Part shown: piece after piece, positions 1 through 5,051 of the stretch
Layout of the letters: each line of letters starts with the position of its first letter
Numbering within the stretch: position 1 is the first letter of the stretch
Assembly (NCBI GenBank): GCA_025455445.1
Contig: JALOMN010000169.1
Location: 1 to 5,051, forward strand
Source: Cyclobacteriaceae bacterium
GTDB lineage: Bacteria > Bacteroidota > Bacteroidia > Cytophagales > Cyclobacteriaceae
Reading direction: 5' to 3'
Length of the DNA stretch: 5,051 bases
The notes under the pieces: generated by a model
Seen by the model: the letters and a program-made list of their open reading frames with translations, nothing else
Database searches by the model: none
What the model was told of the DNA's origin: nothing
Made by a program: the position numbers and the translations under genes

Positions 1-1157
1 GCCAATCCGGTAGTGGCTCCTAAGGAAGCATTCAGAATCGAGCGATTTTTCTTGCCTTTTTTGGCTTGCTTATAAGCTTTGTTTAGTTGTTCATGGTTTA
101 CATCAAGCAGGTCCAACAATGTCTTTGCCTGGCTCAAGGCGTTTTTATATTTGATGTATAAAAATTTGTCTTTTTCTTCCAGGTTCTCTGTGTCCAGCAC
201 TTTTACTTTAACACTTTTTTGCACCCTGTTATTTGATTTATCAAGTGCGAAAAATAAGATTTCGATGTTTTTAATTTTTTCTGATTCTTCCACAAAGTAA
301 TACCCGGGCGACCATGTAAACTCAGATTGTGCAGAGGTGCCCTGAACAAAACTAGTATTGGGTATGCGGGTATCAGTCGATACAAATCCCACGCTGCTGA
401 TATTGTCATCACCATTGGGATCAGACACATAAATTTTCAGATTGAGAAACTCATCTTCTTTGATGGTGAAACTTGAATCGCCCGGCACCAGCAAAATTTC
501 GGGAGGCAGATCAAGTTGTGTTTGCGCGATTTTGATCTTACCTCTCGTTTCTGATTTATCGGGTTGGTCTTGAACAACAAATTCTAAAATCAAAGGGTTG
601 TTTCGCAACGCATTAAATTGATTGCGAGAGGGTGTCCAGGTGATTAGCCCTAAGGAAGATAGTGTTAACCCTTCGGGCAATTGAGATTGAATGGATTTAA
701 ATACGATTGGATCTCCATCAGGGTCGCTTACATATTCTGTCGGAATTTGAAATCTGTTTGCGCTGGATTGCTTCACATAAAATATCGGTAAATCTTCCAC
801 AAGGGGTGGACGATTTTGATGAAGTATAATAAAATTTAAAGTTCTTCTTGTTCTTCGTCCATCAGGCCATTCTGCTTGAACAATCACATTTACTTCCTTT
901 TGCTTTTCAAGTCGATCAACCAAATCATAAGAAGGAGTCCATTGAAAATTTCCTAATGAATCCAGTTGCATATTTAATCCTTCCGAGCCTTCTATGGTGT
1001 ATTTCGGTGCAGTTTGTTCGAAATTCTCGAATCGAAATTTGAACAGCGTTCCTTCGCGTATCGTGTTCATTCTTACGGAGTCGGGAATAGTAATGGATTG
1101 ACCAAATGAACTAGTGCAACTCAGACCGATTAGCAAAAGAAAGAACCAATTCCTCAT
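1..1157 (-). CDS. Secreted He_PIG/cadherin-like repeat protein, C-terminus cut off by the window edge
   Basis: Reading the minus strand from the ATG at 1157 gives 385 uninterrupted codons running off the left edge. Residues 1-20 form a signal peptide: an Arg, a hydrophobic core (WFFLLLIGL), then SSFGQ, a typical Bacteroidota cleavage region. Cys14 is not in a good lipobox, so signal peptidase I export is more likely than a lipoprotein. Three similar beta-rich modules follow (about 21-112, 118-212 and 218-321). Each carries a (F/T)-W-(T/S)-P signature: FQWTPS at 71-76, ITWTPS at 172-177 and FTWSPG at 280-285. Modules 2 and 3 also contain acidic SDPDGDP and SDPNGDD loops resembling cadherin-type calcium sites. 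This pattern is typical of putative-Ig (He_PIG) and dystroglycan-type cadherin-like domains. Residues 328-372 are Lys-rich, probably helical or coiled coil, then turn small and hydrophobic (LGATTGL) at the edge, perhaps a membrane segment. The protein probably acts in the periplasm or at the cell surface in protein contacts; its specific function is unknown. Module assignment is fairly secure. Confidence 0.85.
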   Translation of the reverse strand, partial: MRNWFFLLLIGLSCTSSFGQSITIPDSVRMNTIREGTLFKFRFENFEQTAPKYTIEGSEGLNMQLDSLGNFQWTPSYDLVDRLEKQKEVNVIVQAEWPDGRRTRRTLNFIILHQNRPPLVEDLPIFYVKQSSANRFQIPTEYVSDPDGDPIVFKSIQSQLPEGLTLSSLGLITWTPSRNQFNALRNNPLILEFVVQDQPDKSETRGKIKIAQTQLDLPPEILLVPGDSSFTIKEDEFLNLKIYVSDPNGDDNISSVGFVSTDTRIPNTSFVQGTSAQSEFTWSPGYYFVEESEKIKNIEILFFALDKSNNRVQKSVKVKVLDTENLEEKDKFLYIKYKNALSQAKTLLDLLDVNHEQLNKAYKQAKKGKKNRSILNASLGATTGL

Positions 1158-1188
1158 TAAGCCGAAATTTTAATTGGGTTTAAGACCG

Positions 1189-1196
1189 CAAATTTA
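1189..1196 (-). promoter_or_regulatory. Candidate -7 box (TAAATTTG) for the repeat-protein gene
   Basis: The minus strand reads TAAATTTG here, a full match to the Bacteroidota -7 consensus TAnnTTTG. It lies 31 bases upstream of the ATG at 1157, implying a leader of about 25 nucleotides. No clear TTG -33 element is seen at the usual spacing, so the call rests on the -7 box and its position. Confidence 0.5.
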
Positions 1197-1257
1197 AGCC
1201 TTTATAATTTTCATTGCGTCCATTCCTGTATTTTAGAAGTGTTTTTATCGAATTAAA

Positions 1258-1596
1258 ATGAAATCTGACAGGAAATATTCCTTTTTTGATGATGTATATG
1301 AAGTGGTCATGCTCATCCCTAAAGGAAGAGTTACCAGCTATGGGGCAATTGCCAATTACCTGGGTACTAAACTCAGCGCCAGAATGGTTGGATGGGCAAT
1401 GAATGCAGCACACTCCAACCGAAAAGTGCCGGCACATAGGGTAGTGAATAGAAACGGATTACTTACAGGACGTCATCATTTCGAAACACCCACCACCATG
1501 CAACAACGATTAGAAAAAGAAGGTGTGGTAATAAAGGACAATCAGGTTCAGAATTTTAAAACCATTTTTTGGGATCCTGCAAGAGAGTTGGAGTAG
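1258..1596 (+). CDS. Alkyltransferase-like (ATL) protein, MGMT family, Ala in place of the catalytic Cys
   Basis: The 112-residue product matches the DNA-binding domain of O6-alkylguanine-DNA alkyltransferase with no N-terminal domain. Visible family marks are the helix-turn-helix start PKGRVTSYGAIA (21-32) with the base-flipping Tyr28, the segment SARMVGWAM (40-48) with Arg42 in the arginine-finger position, and PAHRVV (58-63). In true alkyltransferases that motif is PCHRV and the Cys accepts the alkyl group. Here residue 59 is Ala, so the protein should not repair by transfer. Known ATLs (PWHR or PAHR types) bind O6-alkylguanine, flip the base and hand the lesion to nucleotide excision repair; that role is inferred here. 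The length is usual for ATLs. The ATG is the first start after an in-frame TAG at 1234-1236 and is preceded by an A/T-rich leader without a Shine-Dalgarno sequence. The gene converges on the symporter gene. Confidence 0.92.
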   Translation: MKSDRKYSFFDDVYEVVMLIPKGRVTSYGAIANYLGTKLSARMVGWAMNAAHSNRKVPAHRVVNRNGLLTGRHHFETPTTMQQRLEKEGVVIKDNQVQNFKTIFWDPARELE

Positions 1597-1609
1597 TGAT
1601 ATCCTGATT

Positions 1610-3052
1610 TTATTTTTTCTTAGACACCAGCCACAATCCGGCAAACGTAATTAGCCCGTTGATGATTAAAATCTCTAATCCGATTTTATAGCCATCCAAC
1701 CAAAGTGGCGCCAGGCTGCTTGCCAGATAGCTAAGTAATGGTGAGATAATGCACACCGCTAACACTTTTGGTCCTTTCACATGCAAATTTGTAAATAGAC
1801 CAAAACTGAATAATCCCAATAAAGGTCCGTAAGTATAACCGGCCACATTGAGCACCGCATCAATTACTGAGCGCTCATTTATTTCTTTGAAGATGATGAT
1901 AATGATAAGAAACAGCAATGAAAAGCTCACGTGTACGATAAACTTCTGACGTTGTTTTACAGCTTCAGTTTTTTCTTTGAAGTGTAAAAAATCGATACAA
2001 AAAGAAGTGGTCAGGCCTGCTAATGCCGAATCGGCACTGGCATAAGAAGATGCAGTAATACCCAACAAAAACATGATACCCACCAGCGGACCCAGTTCGT
2101 TAAAGGCCAGCCTTGGAAATAACTCATCAGAGAATGCAGGTATTGCCATACCTTTTTGTTCGCTATAGATGTAGAGCAAGGCCCCTAATGTGAGAAATAA
2201 CAGATTTACAAATACCAGTGTAAGACTAAACCAGAACATATTTTTTTGTGCATCGCGCAGGGTTTTGCAGGTAAGGTTTTTCTGCATGATTTCCTGATCC
2301 ATGCCCGTCATGGTAATGGCAATGAATGCACCCCCAAAAAATTGTTTAGGAAAAAACAAAGTTGAGTTTACATCCTCGAAGTGAAAAATTTTCAAGTAGC
2401 CTTTACTTTCGATGGCAGCAAACACCTCATTAAAACCCATACCCAGATCACCAGAAATTTTCCATACGGTAATGGCAACTGCAGCAATGAGAAAAAAAGT
2501 TTGAAAGGTATCGGTCCACACAATGGTTTTAATTCCACCTTTGAATGTGTAGACCCAGATGAGCACAATGGTGGTGGCCACGGTTACAAAAAACGGAACA
2601 CCCCACGCATCGAATAAAAATAATTGCAATACGGTAGCCGCCAGAAACAAACGAAGCGAAGAGCCGATGGTGCGCGATATCAAAAAGAAGAGCGCTCCGG
2701 TTTTATACGACCATTGATCAAAGCGTTGTTCAAGATATGTATAAATAGAAATTACATTCAGTCGATAATACAAAGGCATCAACACACCCATAATCACCCA
2801 ATAGCCCGCCAGGTAGCCCAATACAATCTGAAAATAGGAGAATCCTATTTTCCCTACATTCCCGGGAACGGAGATAAAAGTTACACCCGAGAGTGAAGCG
2901 CCAATCATACCAAAGGCCACCAGGTACCAGGGCGATTGCCGGTTGGCAGTAAAAAAGGTATTTGTGTCAGCTCCTTTTGAAGTAATAAACGAGATGAGAA
3001 TGAGTGCGCAGAAATAGATGGTAATAATGCTGATTATCAGAAAAGGTGACAT
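1610..3052 (-). CDS. Sodium:solute symporter (SSS family), substrate unknown
   Basis: The complete 480-residue inner-membrane protein has about 13 hydrophobic segments (near 4-24, 45-62, 75-95, 117-140, 153-170, 184-200, 240-255, 275-298, 320-345, 371-388, 398-420, 427-447 and 457-476), the usual SSS/LeuT-fold count. Family marks include GMIGASLSGVTFISVPG (48-64) in the first core helix, the SSS signature GGIKTIVWTDTFQ (172-184), the loop GMDQEIMQKNLT (250-261), and ASADSAL (338-344) in the core helix that supplies sodium ligands. It should import a small organic solute with sodium ions. The substrate cannot be read from sequence: SSS members carry sugars, sialic acid, proline, pantothenate and others, and no catabolic gene sits beside this one. 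The length is typical and the frame intact. The start is the ATG at 3052; no Shine-Dalgarno sequence is visible. The stop is 13 bases from the stop of the convergent ATL gene. Confidence 0.93.
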   Translation of the reverse strand: MSPFLIISIITIYFCALILISFITSKGADTNTFFTANRQSPWYLVAFGMIGASLSGVTFISVPGNVGKIGFSYFQIVLGYLAGYWVIMGVLMPLYYRLNVISIYTYLEQRFDQWSYKTGALFFLISRTIGSSLRLFLAATVLQLFLFDAWGVPFFVTVATTIVLIWVYTFKGGIKTIVWTDTFQTFFLIAAVAITVWKISGDLGMGFNEVFAAIESKGYLKIFHFEDVNSTLFFPKQFFGGAFIAITMTGMDQEIMQKNLTCKTLRDAQKNMFWFSLTLVFVNLLFLTLGALLYIYSEQKGMAIPAFSDELFPRLAFNELGPLVGIMFLLGITASSYASADSALAGLTTSFCIDFLHFKEKTEAVKQRQKFIVHVSFSLLFLIIIIIFKEINERSVIDAVLNVAGYTYGPLLGLFSFGLFTNLHVKGPKVLAVCIISPLLSYLASSLAPLWLDGYKIGLEILIINGLITFAGLWLVSKKK

Positions 3053-3082
3053 AGCGGGGTATTTGTCTGATCATAAAGAAAG

Positions 3083-3090
3083 CAAAAATC
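3083..3090 (-). promoter_or_regulatory. Weak candidate -7 box for the symporter gene
   Basis: The minus strand reads GATTTTTG, one mismatch from TAnnTTTG, about 30 bases upstream of the symporter ATG. That distance matches the leader lengths of the other two candidate promoters in the window. No TTG is found at the usual spacing upstream, so this is only a suggestion. Confidence 0.22.
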
Positions 3091-3130
3091 AACTGGATAA
3101 ATAAGCACATGTAATCCGGATCAATTTTTT

Positions 3131-3138
3131 TAACTTTG
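3131..3138 (+). promoter_or_regulatory. -7 promoter box (TAACTTTG) for clpS-recR
   Basis: TAACTTTG is an exact match to the Bacteroidota -7 consensus TAnnTTTG. It begins 36 bases before the clpS ATG and predicts a leader of about 20-25 nucleotides. The -33 position holds only ATG (3109-3111) instead of TTG, at a 19-base spacing. The box also forms the left arm of an imperfect dyad (3131-3147). Confidence 0.6.
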
Positions 3139-3166
3139 CAAAAGATAAAAACTTGATAATACATTC

Positions 3167-3448
3167 ATGCGCAATTCGCATCAGGAACAGGTAGTAACAG
3201 AAGTATTGGAAGTAATTGATGTGGCCGATGTGAAGGACCTGGTTGTATTCAATGACGATTTCAATACGTTTGAACACGTGATTAATACATTGATTCGCGT
3301 ATGCAAACATACACCCGAGCAAGCCGAGCAGTGCACGTGGCTGATTCATTACAAAGGTAAATGCGCAGTAAAATCAGGCGCCTACGAAGAACTGAATCCT
3401 CTTCGAGAAGCAATTTGTGATGCGGGTATCGATGCCAAAATTCTTTAA
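3167..3448 (+). CDS. clpS: ClpS, N-degron adaptor for the Clp protease
   Basis: The 93-residue product is a full-length ClpS. A short variable N-terminal tail (about 1-23) precedes the core. The core has LVVFNDDFNTFEHVI (25-39), with Asn29 and Asp31 matching the residues that hold the substrate alpha-amino group, then the helix QAEQC (52-56) and HYKGKC (61-66), with His61 matching the conserved pocket His. The family binds proteins with destabilising N-terminal residues (Leu, Phe, Tyr, Trp) and delivers them to the ClpA or ClpC unfoldase, using the flexible tail to engage it; that is inferred here. In the pocket, the Met gatekeeper of proteobacterial ClpS (within NDDYTPME) aligns with Phe35, and the Thr two residues before it aligns with Asn33. 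The gene has a good -7 box upstream and is followed after 28 bases by recR, suggesting co-transcription. Confidence 0.95.
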   Translation: MRNSHQEQVVTEVLEVIDVADVKDLVVFNDDFNTFEHVINTLIRVCKHTPEQAEQCTWLIHYKGKCAVKSGAYEELNPLREAICDAGIDAKIL

Positions 3449-3476
3449 TCATTTTAGTTCATATTAACACAAACCC

Positions 3477-4085
3477 GTGGAGTATCCGTCAAAATTGATT
3501 GAAGATGCGGTGAATGAAGTTTCTAAGTTGCCGGGCATTGGTAAAAAAACGGCTCTGAGGTTGGTGTTGCACCTGGTAAAGGAAAATGAAAATAAAACAT
3601 TTACACTAACGCAGGCGCTAAACTCGATGCGTGAGAAAATTCGTTTCTGCAGTGTGTGTCATAATATCAGCGATGAAGAAGTGTGTTCGATTTGTCAGAG
3701 CCATCGCAGGGATACCAGCATCGTTTGTGTAGTGGAAGAAACGCAGGATGTGATGGCAATAGAAAACACCTCTCAATTCACCGGGGTGTACCATGTGCTC
3801 GGGGGAGTAATTTCACCAATGAATGGAGTAGGTCCCTCTGACTTAAAAATTGATTCGTTGATTTCGAGGGTAGCTAATTCAAAAGGTGTAATTAAAGAGA
3901 TTATCCTTGCGCTCAGTCCCACCATGGAAGGTGATACTACCGCTTTTTATCTAAACAAAAGACTTAAAGACTTTCCAGTTAAAGTCACATCAATTGCACG
4001 AGGGGTGCCGATGGGTGGCAACCTGGAATATACTGACGAAATAACGTTAGGTAGATCGATTCTGGGCCGCACAACATTTAATTAG
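3477..4085 (+). CDS. recR: Recombination mediator protein RecR, GTG start
   Basis: The 202-residue product has the full RecR domain order and usual length. It has an N-terminal helix-hairpin-helix (SKLPGIGKKTALRL, 16-29), a four-Cys zinc finger (Cys58, Cys61, Cys70, Cys73), a Toprim domain (about 81-176, with VVEE at 85-88 and SPTMEGDTTA at 147-156), and the conserved C-terminal stretch GVPMGGNLEYTDEITLGRSI (176-195). RecR works with RecO, and with RecF in many bacteria, to load RecA onto SSB-coated single-stranded DNA at gaps and in recombinational repair; it forms a ring-shaped clamp in the cytoplasm. The start must be the GTG at 3477: an in-frame TAA lies at 3465-3467 and the protein begins with the family-typical MEYPSKLIE. 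There is no evident Shine-Dalgarno sequence. It lies 28 bases after clpS with no terminator between them, so it probably shares the clpS promoter. Confidence 0.97.
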   Translation: MEYPSKLIEDAVNEVSKLPGIGKKTALRLVLHLVKENENKTFTLTQALNSMREKIRFCSVCHNISDEEVCSICQSHRRDTSIVCVVEETQDVMAIENTSQFTGVYHVLGGVISPMNGVGPSDLKIDSLISRVANSKGVIKEIILALSPTMEGDTTAFYLNKRLKDFPVKVTSIARGVPMGGNLEYTDEITLGRSILGRTTFN

Positions 4086-4096
4086 AACCTTGTTTT

Positions 4097-4116
4097 TCGG
4101 CTTGCCTATAGCCCGA
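4097..4116 (+). terminator. Weak hairpin after recR, possible terminator
   Basis: TCGGCT (4097-4102) can pair with AGCCCGA (4110-4116) with one bulged C and a seven-base loop. A T-rich but interrupted tract follows (TTAATTTCGTTCTTT). The stem is short and the tract imperfect, so it may only attenuate read-through from recR into the aminotransferase gene, or do nothing. Confidence 0.25.
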
Positions 4117-4132
4117 TTAATTTCGTTCTTTG
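4102..4132 (+). promoter_or_regulatory. Weak candidate promoter for the aminotransferase gene
   Basis: TTG at 4102-4104 is followed after 20 bases by GTTCTTTG (4125-4132). This has the spacing of a Bacteroidota promoter, but the first two bases of the -7 box do not match TA. The box ends 19 bases before the ATG at 4152. It overlaps the weak hairpin, so the two calls compete. Confidence 0.25.
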
Positions 4133-4151
4133 CGCACTCATCAAAATAATT

Positions 4152-5051
4152 ATGAATAGACTTTCTGATCGAATTGAAGGCATACAGGAATCAGCCACCC
4201 TGGCGATGGCCGCTAAAGCCCGTGAATTTAAAAACCGTGGCATAGATGTAATAAACCTAAGCTTGGGCGAACCGGATTTTAAAACACCGGCTCACATTTG
4301 TGAAGCAGCTAAACAAGCAATCGATACTGGAAAATATTTTTCATATCCTCCGGTTGCTGGTTATCAGGATTTACGTGAAGCACTTGCCGCAAAATATCAG
4401 AAAGAAAATAATGTGCCTTACAAAGCTGAGAACATTGTGGTTTCCAATGGTGCGAAACAATCCATTGCCAATGTGATGATCGCCCTATTAAATAAAGGCG
4501 ATGAGGTAATTGTCTTTTCTCCTTATTGGGTAAGCTACGATGCGCTGGTTCGTCTGGCCGAAGCAACTCCTGTGATAGTAAGTGGCACAATTGATAACGA
4601 TTTTAAGGCCACCGCAGCCCAGGTAGAAGCGGCTATCACCTCTAAAACAAAAGCGATTATTTTTTCTTCTCCCTGTAACCCTACCGGATCGGTGTTTACA
4701 AAAGAGGAGCTCGAAGCAATTGCAGCAGTGGTACTAAAGCATCCAAACTTGCTGGTGATATCGGATGAGATATATGAACATATCAACTTTACAGGAGACC
4801 AAACCAGTATGGCATCCTTACCCGGTATGTTTGAGCGAACCATTACAGTAAATGGTTTTGCGAAAGGATTTGCGATGACAGGCTGGCGTGTAGGTTATAT
4901 TGCCGCACCTAAATGGATTGCCGATGGTTGCAATAAGGTACAGGGTCAGATTACATCGGCCAATTGTTCCATTGCCCAGCGTGCCGCCTATGCTGCCATT
5001 ACGGGAGATATCACTCCTACACAAGAAATGGTGCAACAGTATCGCCATCGC
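4152..5051 (+). CDS. PLP-dependent aminotransferase, aspartate aminotransferase type, C-terminus cut off by the window edge
   Basis: From the ATG at 4152, 300 codons run uninterrupted off the right edge; the family is usually about 390-400 residues, so roughly the last quarter is missing. It is a cytoplasmic fold-type I, class I/II enzyme. Visible marks are LSLGEPDF (36-43), the cofactor-binding NGAKQS (99-104), PYW with Trp126 stacking on the pyridine ring, SSPCNPTG with Asn176, SDEIYEH (204-210) with Asp205 and Tyr208 contacting PLP, NGFAKGFAMTGWR (234-246) with Lys238 as the Schiff-base lysine, and Arg246 for the phosphate. This resembles the bacterial Ib subgroup (AspB/AspC of Thermus type), which moves amino groups between aspartate and 2-oxoglutarate; some members also use prephenate. 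Lys102 is shared with that group, but the substrate-carboxylate Arg near the C-terminus lies outside the window, so specificity stays open. An A/T-rich leader without Shine-Dalgarno precedes the start. Confidence 0.93.
   Translation, partial: MNRLSDRIEGIQESATLAMAAKAREFKNRGIDVINLSLGEPDFKTPAHICEAAKQAIDTGKYFSYPPVAGYQDLREALAAKYQKENNVPYKAENIVVSNGAKQSIANVMIALLNKGDEVIVFSPYWVSYDALVRLAEATPVIVSGTIDNDFKATAAQVEAAITSKTKAIIFSSPCNPTGSVFTKEELEAIAAVVLKHPNLLVISDEIYEHINFTGDQTSMASLPGMFERTITVNGFAKGFAMTGWRVGYIAAPKWIADGCNKVQGQITSANCSIAQRAAYAAITGDITPTQEMVQQYRHR

Noticed and set aside
79..430. Plus-strand frame 79-300 and minus-strand frame 203-430 in the left part of the window
   Set aside because: Both lie within the continuous minus-strand reading frame of the repeat protein, which has a signal peptide and repeated modules; these alternatives have neither.
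848..1042. 64-codon plus-strand open frame
   Set aside because: It is antisense to module 1 of the repeat protein, with no motif or upstream signal.
1131..1157. Lipoprotein signal (Cys14) in the repeat protein
   Set aside because: The residues before Cys14 are G-L-S, which do not match the lipobox (Leu at -3, small residue at -1); cleavage after SSFGQ fits better.
1229..1236. TATTTTAG as a -7 box for the ATL gene
   Set aside because: It has one mismatch to TAnnTTTG, and the nearest TTG (1214-1216) is only 12 bases upstream instead of about 19, so it is too weak to list.
1180..1437. 85-codon minus-strand open frame opposite the ATL gene
   Set aside because: It lies antisense to a clear MGMT-family gene, has no recognisable domain and overlaps the upstream region of the repeat-protein gene; it is a shadow frame.
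2381..2896. Two plus-strand open frames (2381-2617 and 2624-2896) inside the symporter gene
   Set aside because: Both are antisense to a complete, well-conserved SSS protein; their translations are low-complexity, His/Asn/Arg-rich and without recognisable motifs.
2967..3349. Minus-strand open frames across the symporter start, the intergenic region and clpS
   Set aside because: They overlap clpS or the symporter start in other frames, and their translations resemble no family.
4309..5048. Three minus-strand open frames opposite the aminotransferase gene
   Set aside because: The plus-strand frame encodes every catalytic motif of a class I/II aminotransferase; the opposite frames are composition shadows.

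Overview
The window looks like an ordinary stretch of a Bacteroidota chromosome, most likely of the Cytophagales/Chitinophagales type. The signs are AT-leaning DNA, no clear Shine-Dalgarno sequences ahead of the start codons, A/T-rich leaders, and TAnnTTTG-type -7 promoter boxes close to starts. A secreted protein built from repeated Ig/cadherin-like modules also fits this phylum. The lineage is inferred from these traits, not from a database search.

Layout from left to right: (1) Positions 1-1157, minus strand, hold the N-terminal 385 codons of a secreted multi-module He_PIG/cadherin-like protein whose C-terminus lies beyond the left edge. (2) Positions 1258-1596, plus strand, encode a small alkyltransferase-like (ATL) protein in which the catalytic Cys of O6-alkylguanine-DNA alkyltransferase is replaced by Ala (PAHR). 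(3) Positions 1610-3052, minus strand, encode a complete 13-segment sodium:solute symporter (SSS family), convergent with the ATL gene with 13 bases between stop codons. (4) A 114-base divergent intergenic region carries a good -7 box for the next gene. (5) Positions 3167-3448 encode ClpS, the N-degron adaptor of the Clp protease. (6) Positions 3477-4085 encode RecR with a GTG start, 28 bases after clpS and probably co-transcribed with it. (7) From 4152 to the right edge are the first 300 codons of a class I/II PLP-dependent aminotransferase of the aspartate aminotransferase subgroup.

The genes are mostly housekeeping: alkylation-damage recognition (ATL), recombinational repair (RecR), proteolysis (ClpS), amino-acid metabolism (aminotransferase) and sodium-coupled uptake (SSS). 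I see no mobile element, CRISPR array, tRNA, rRNA or obvious defence or biosynthetic cluster, and nothing that amounts to a new system. The points most worth a second look are the Ala-type ATL, the uncharacterised repeat protein with a Lys-rich helical C-terminal part, the residues lining the ClpS N-degron pocket, and an imperfect palindrome in the symporter/clpS divergent region.
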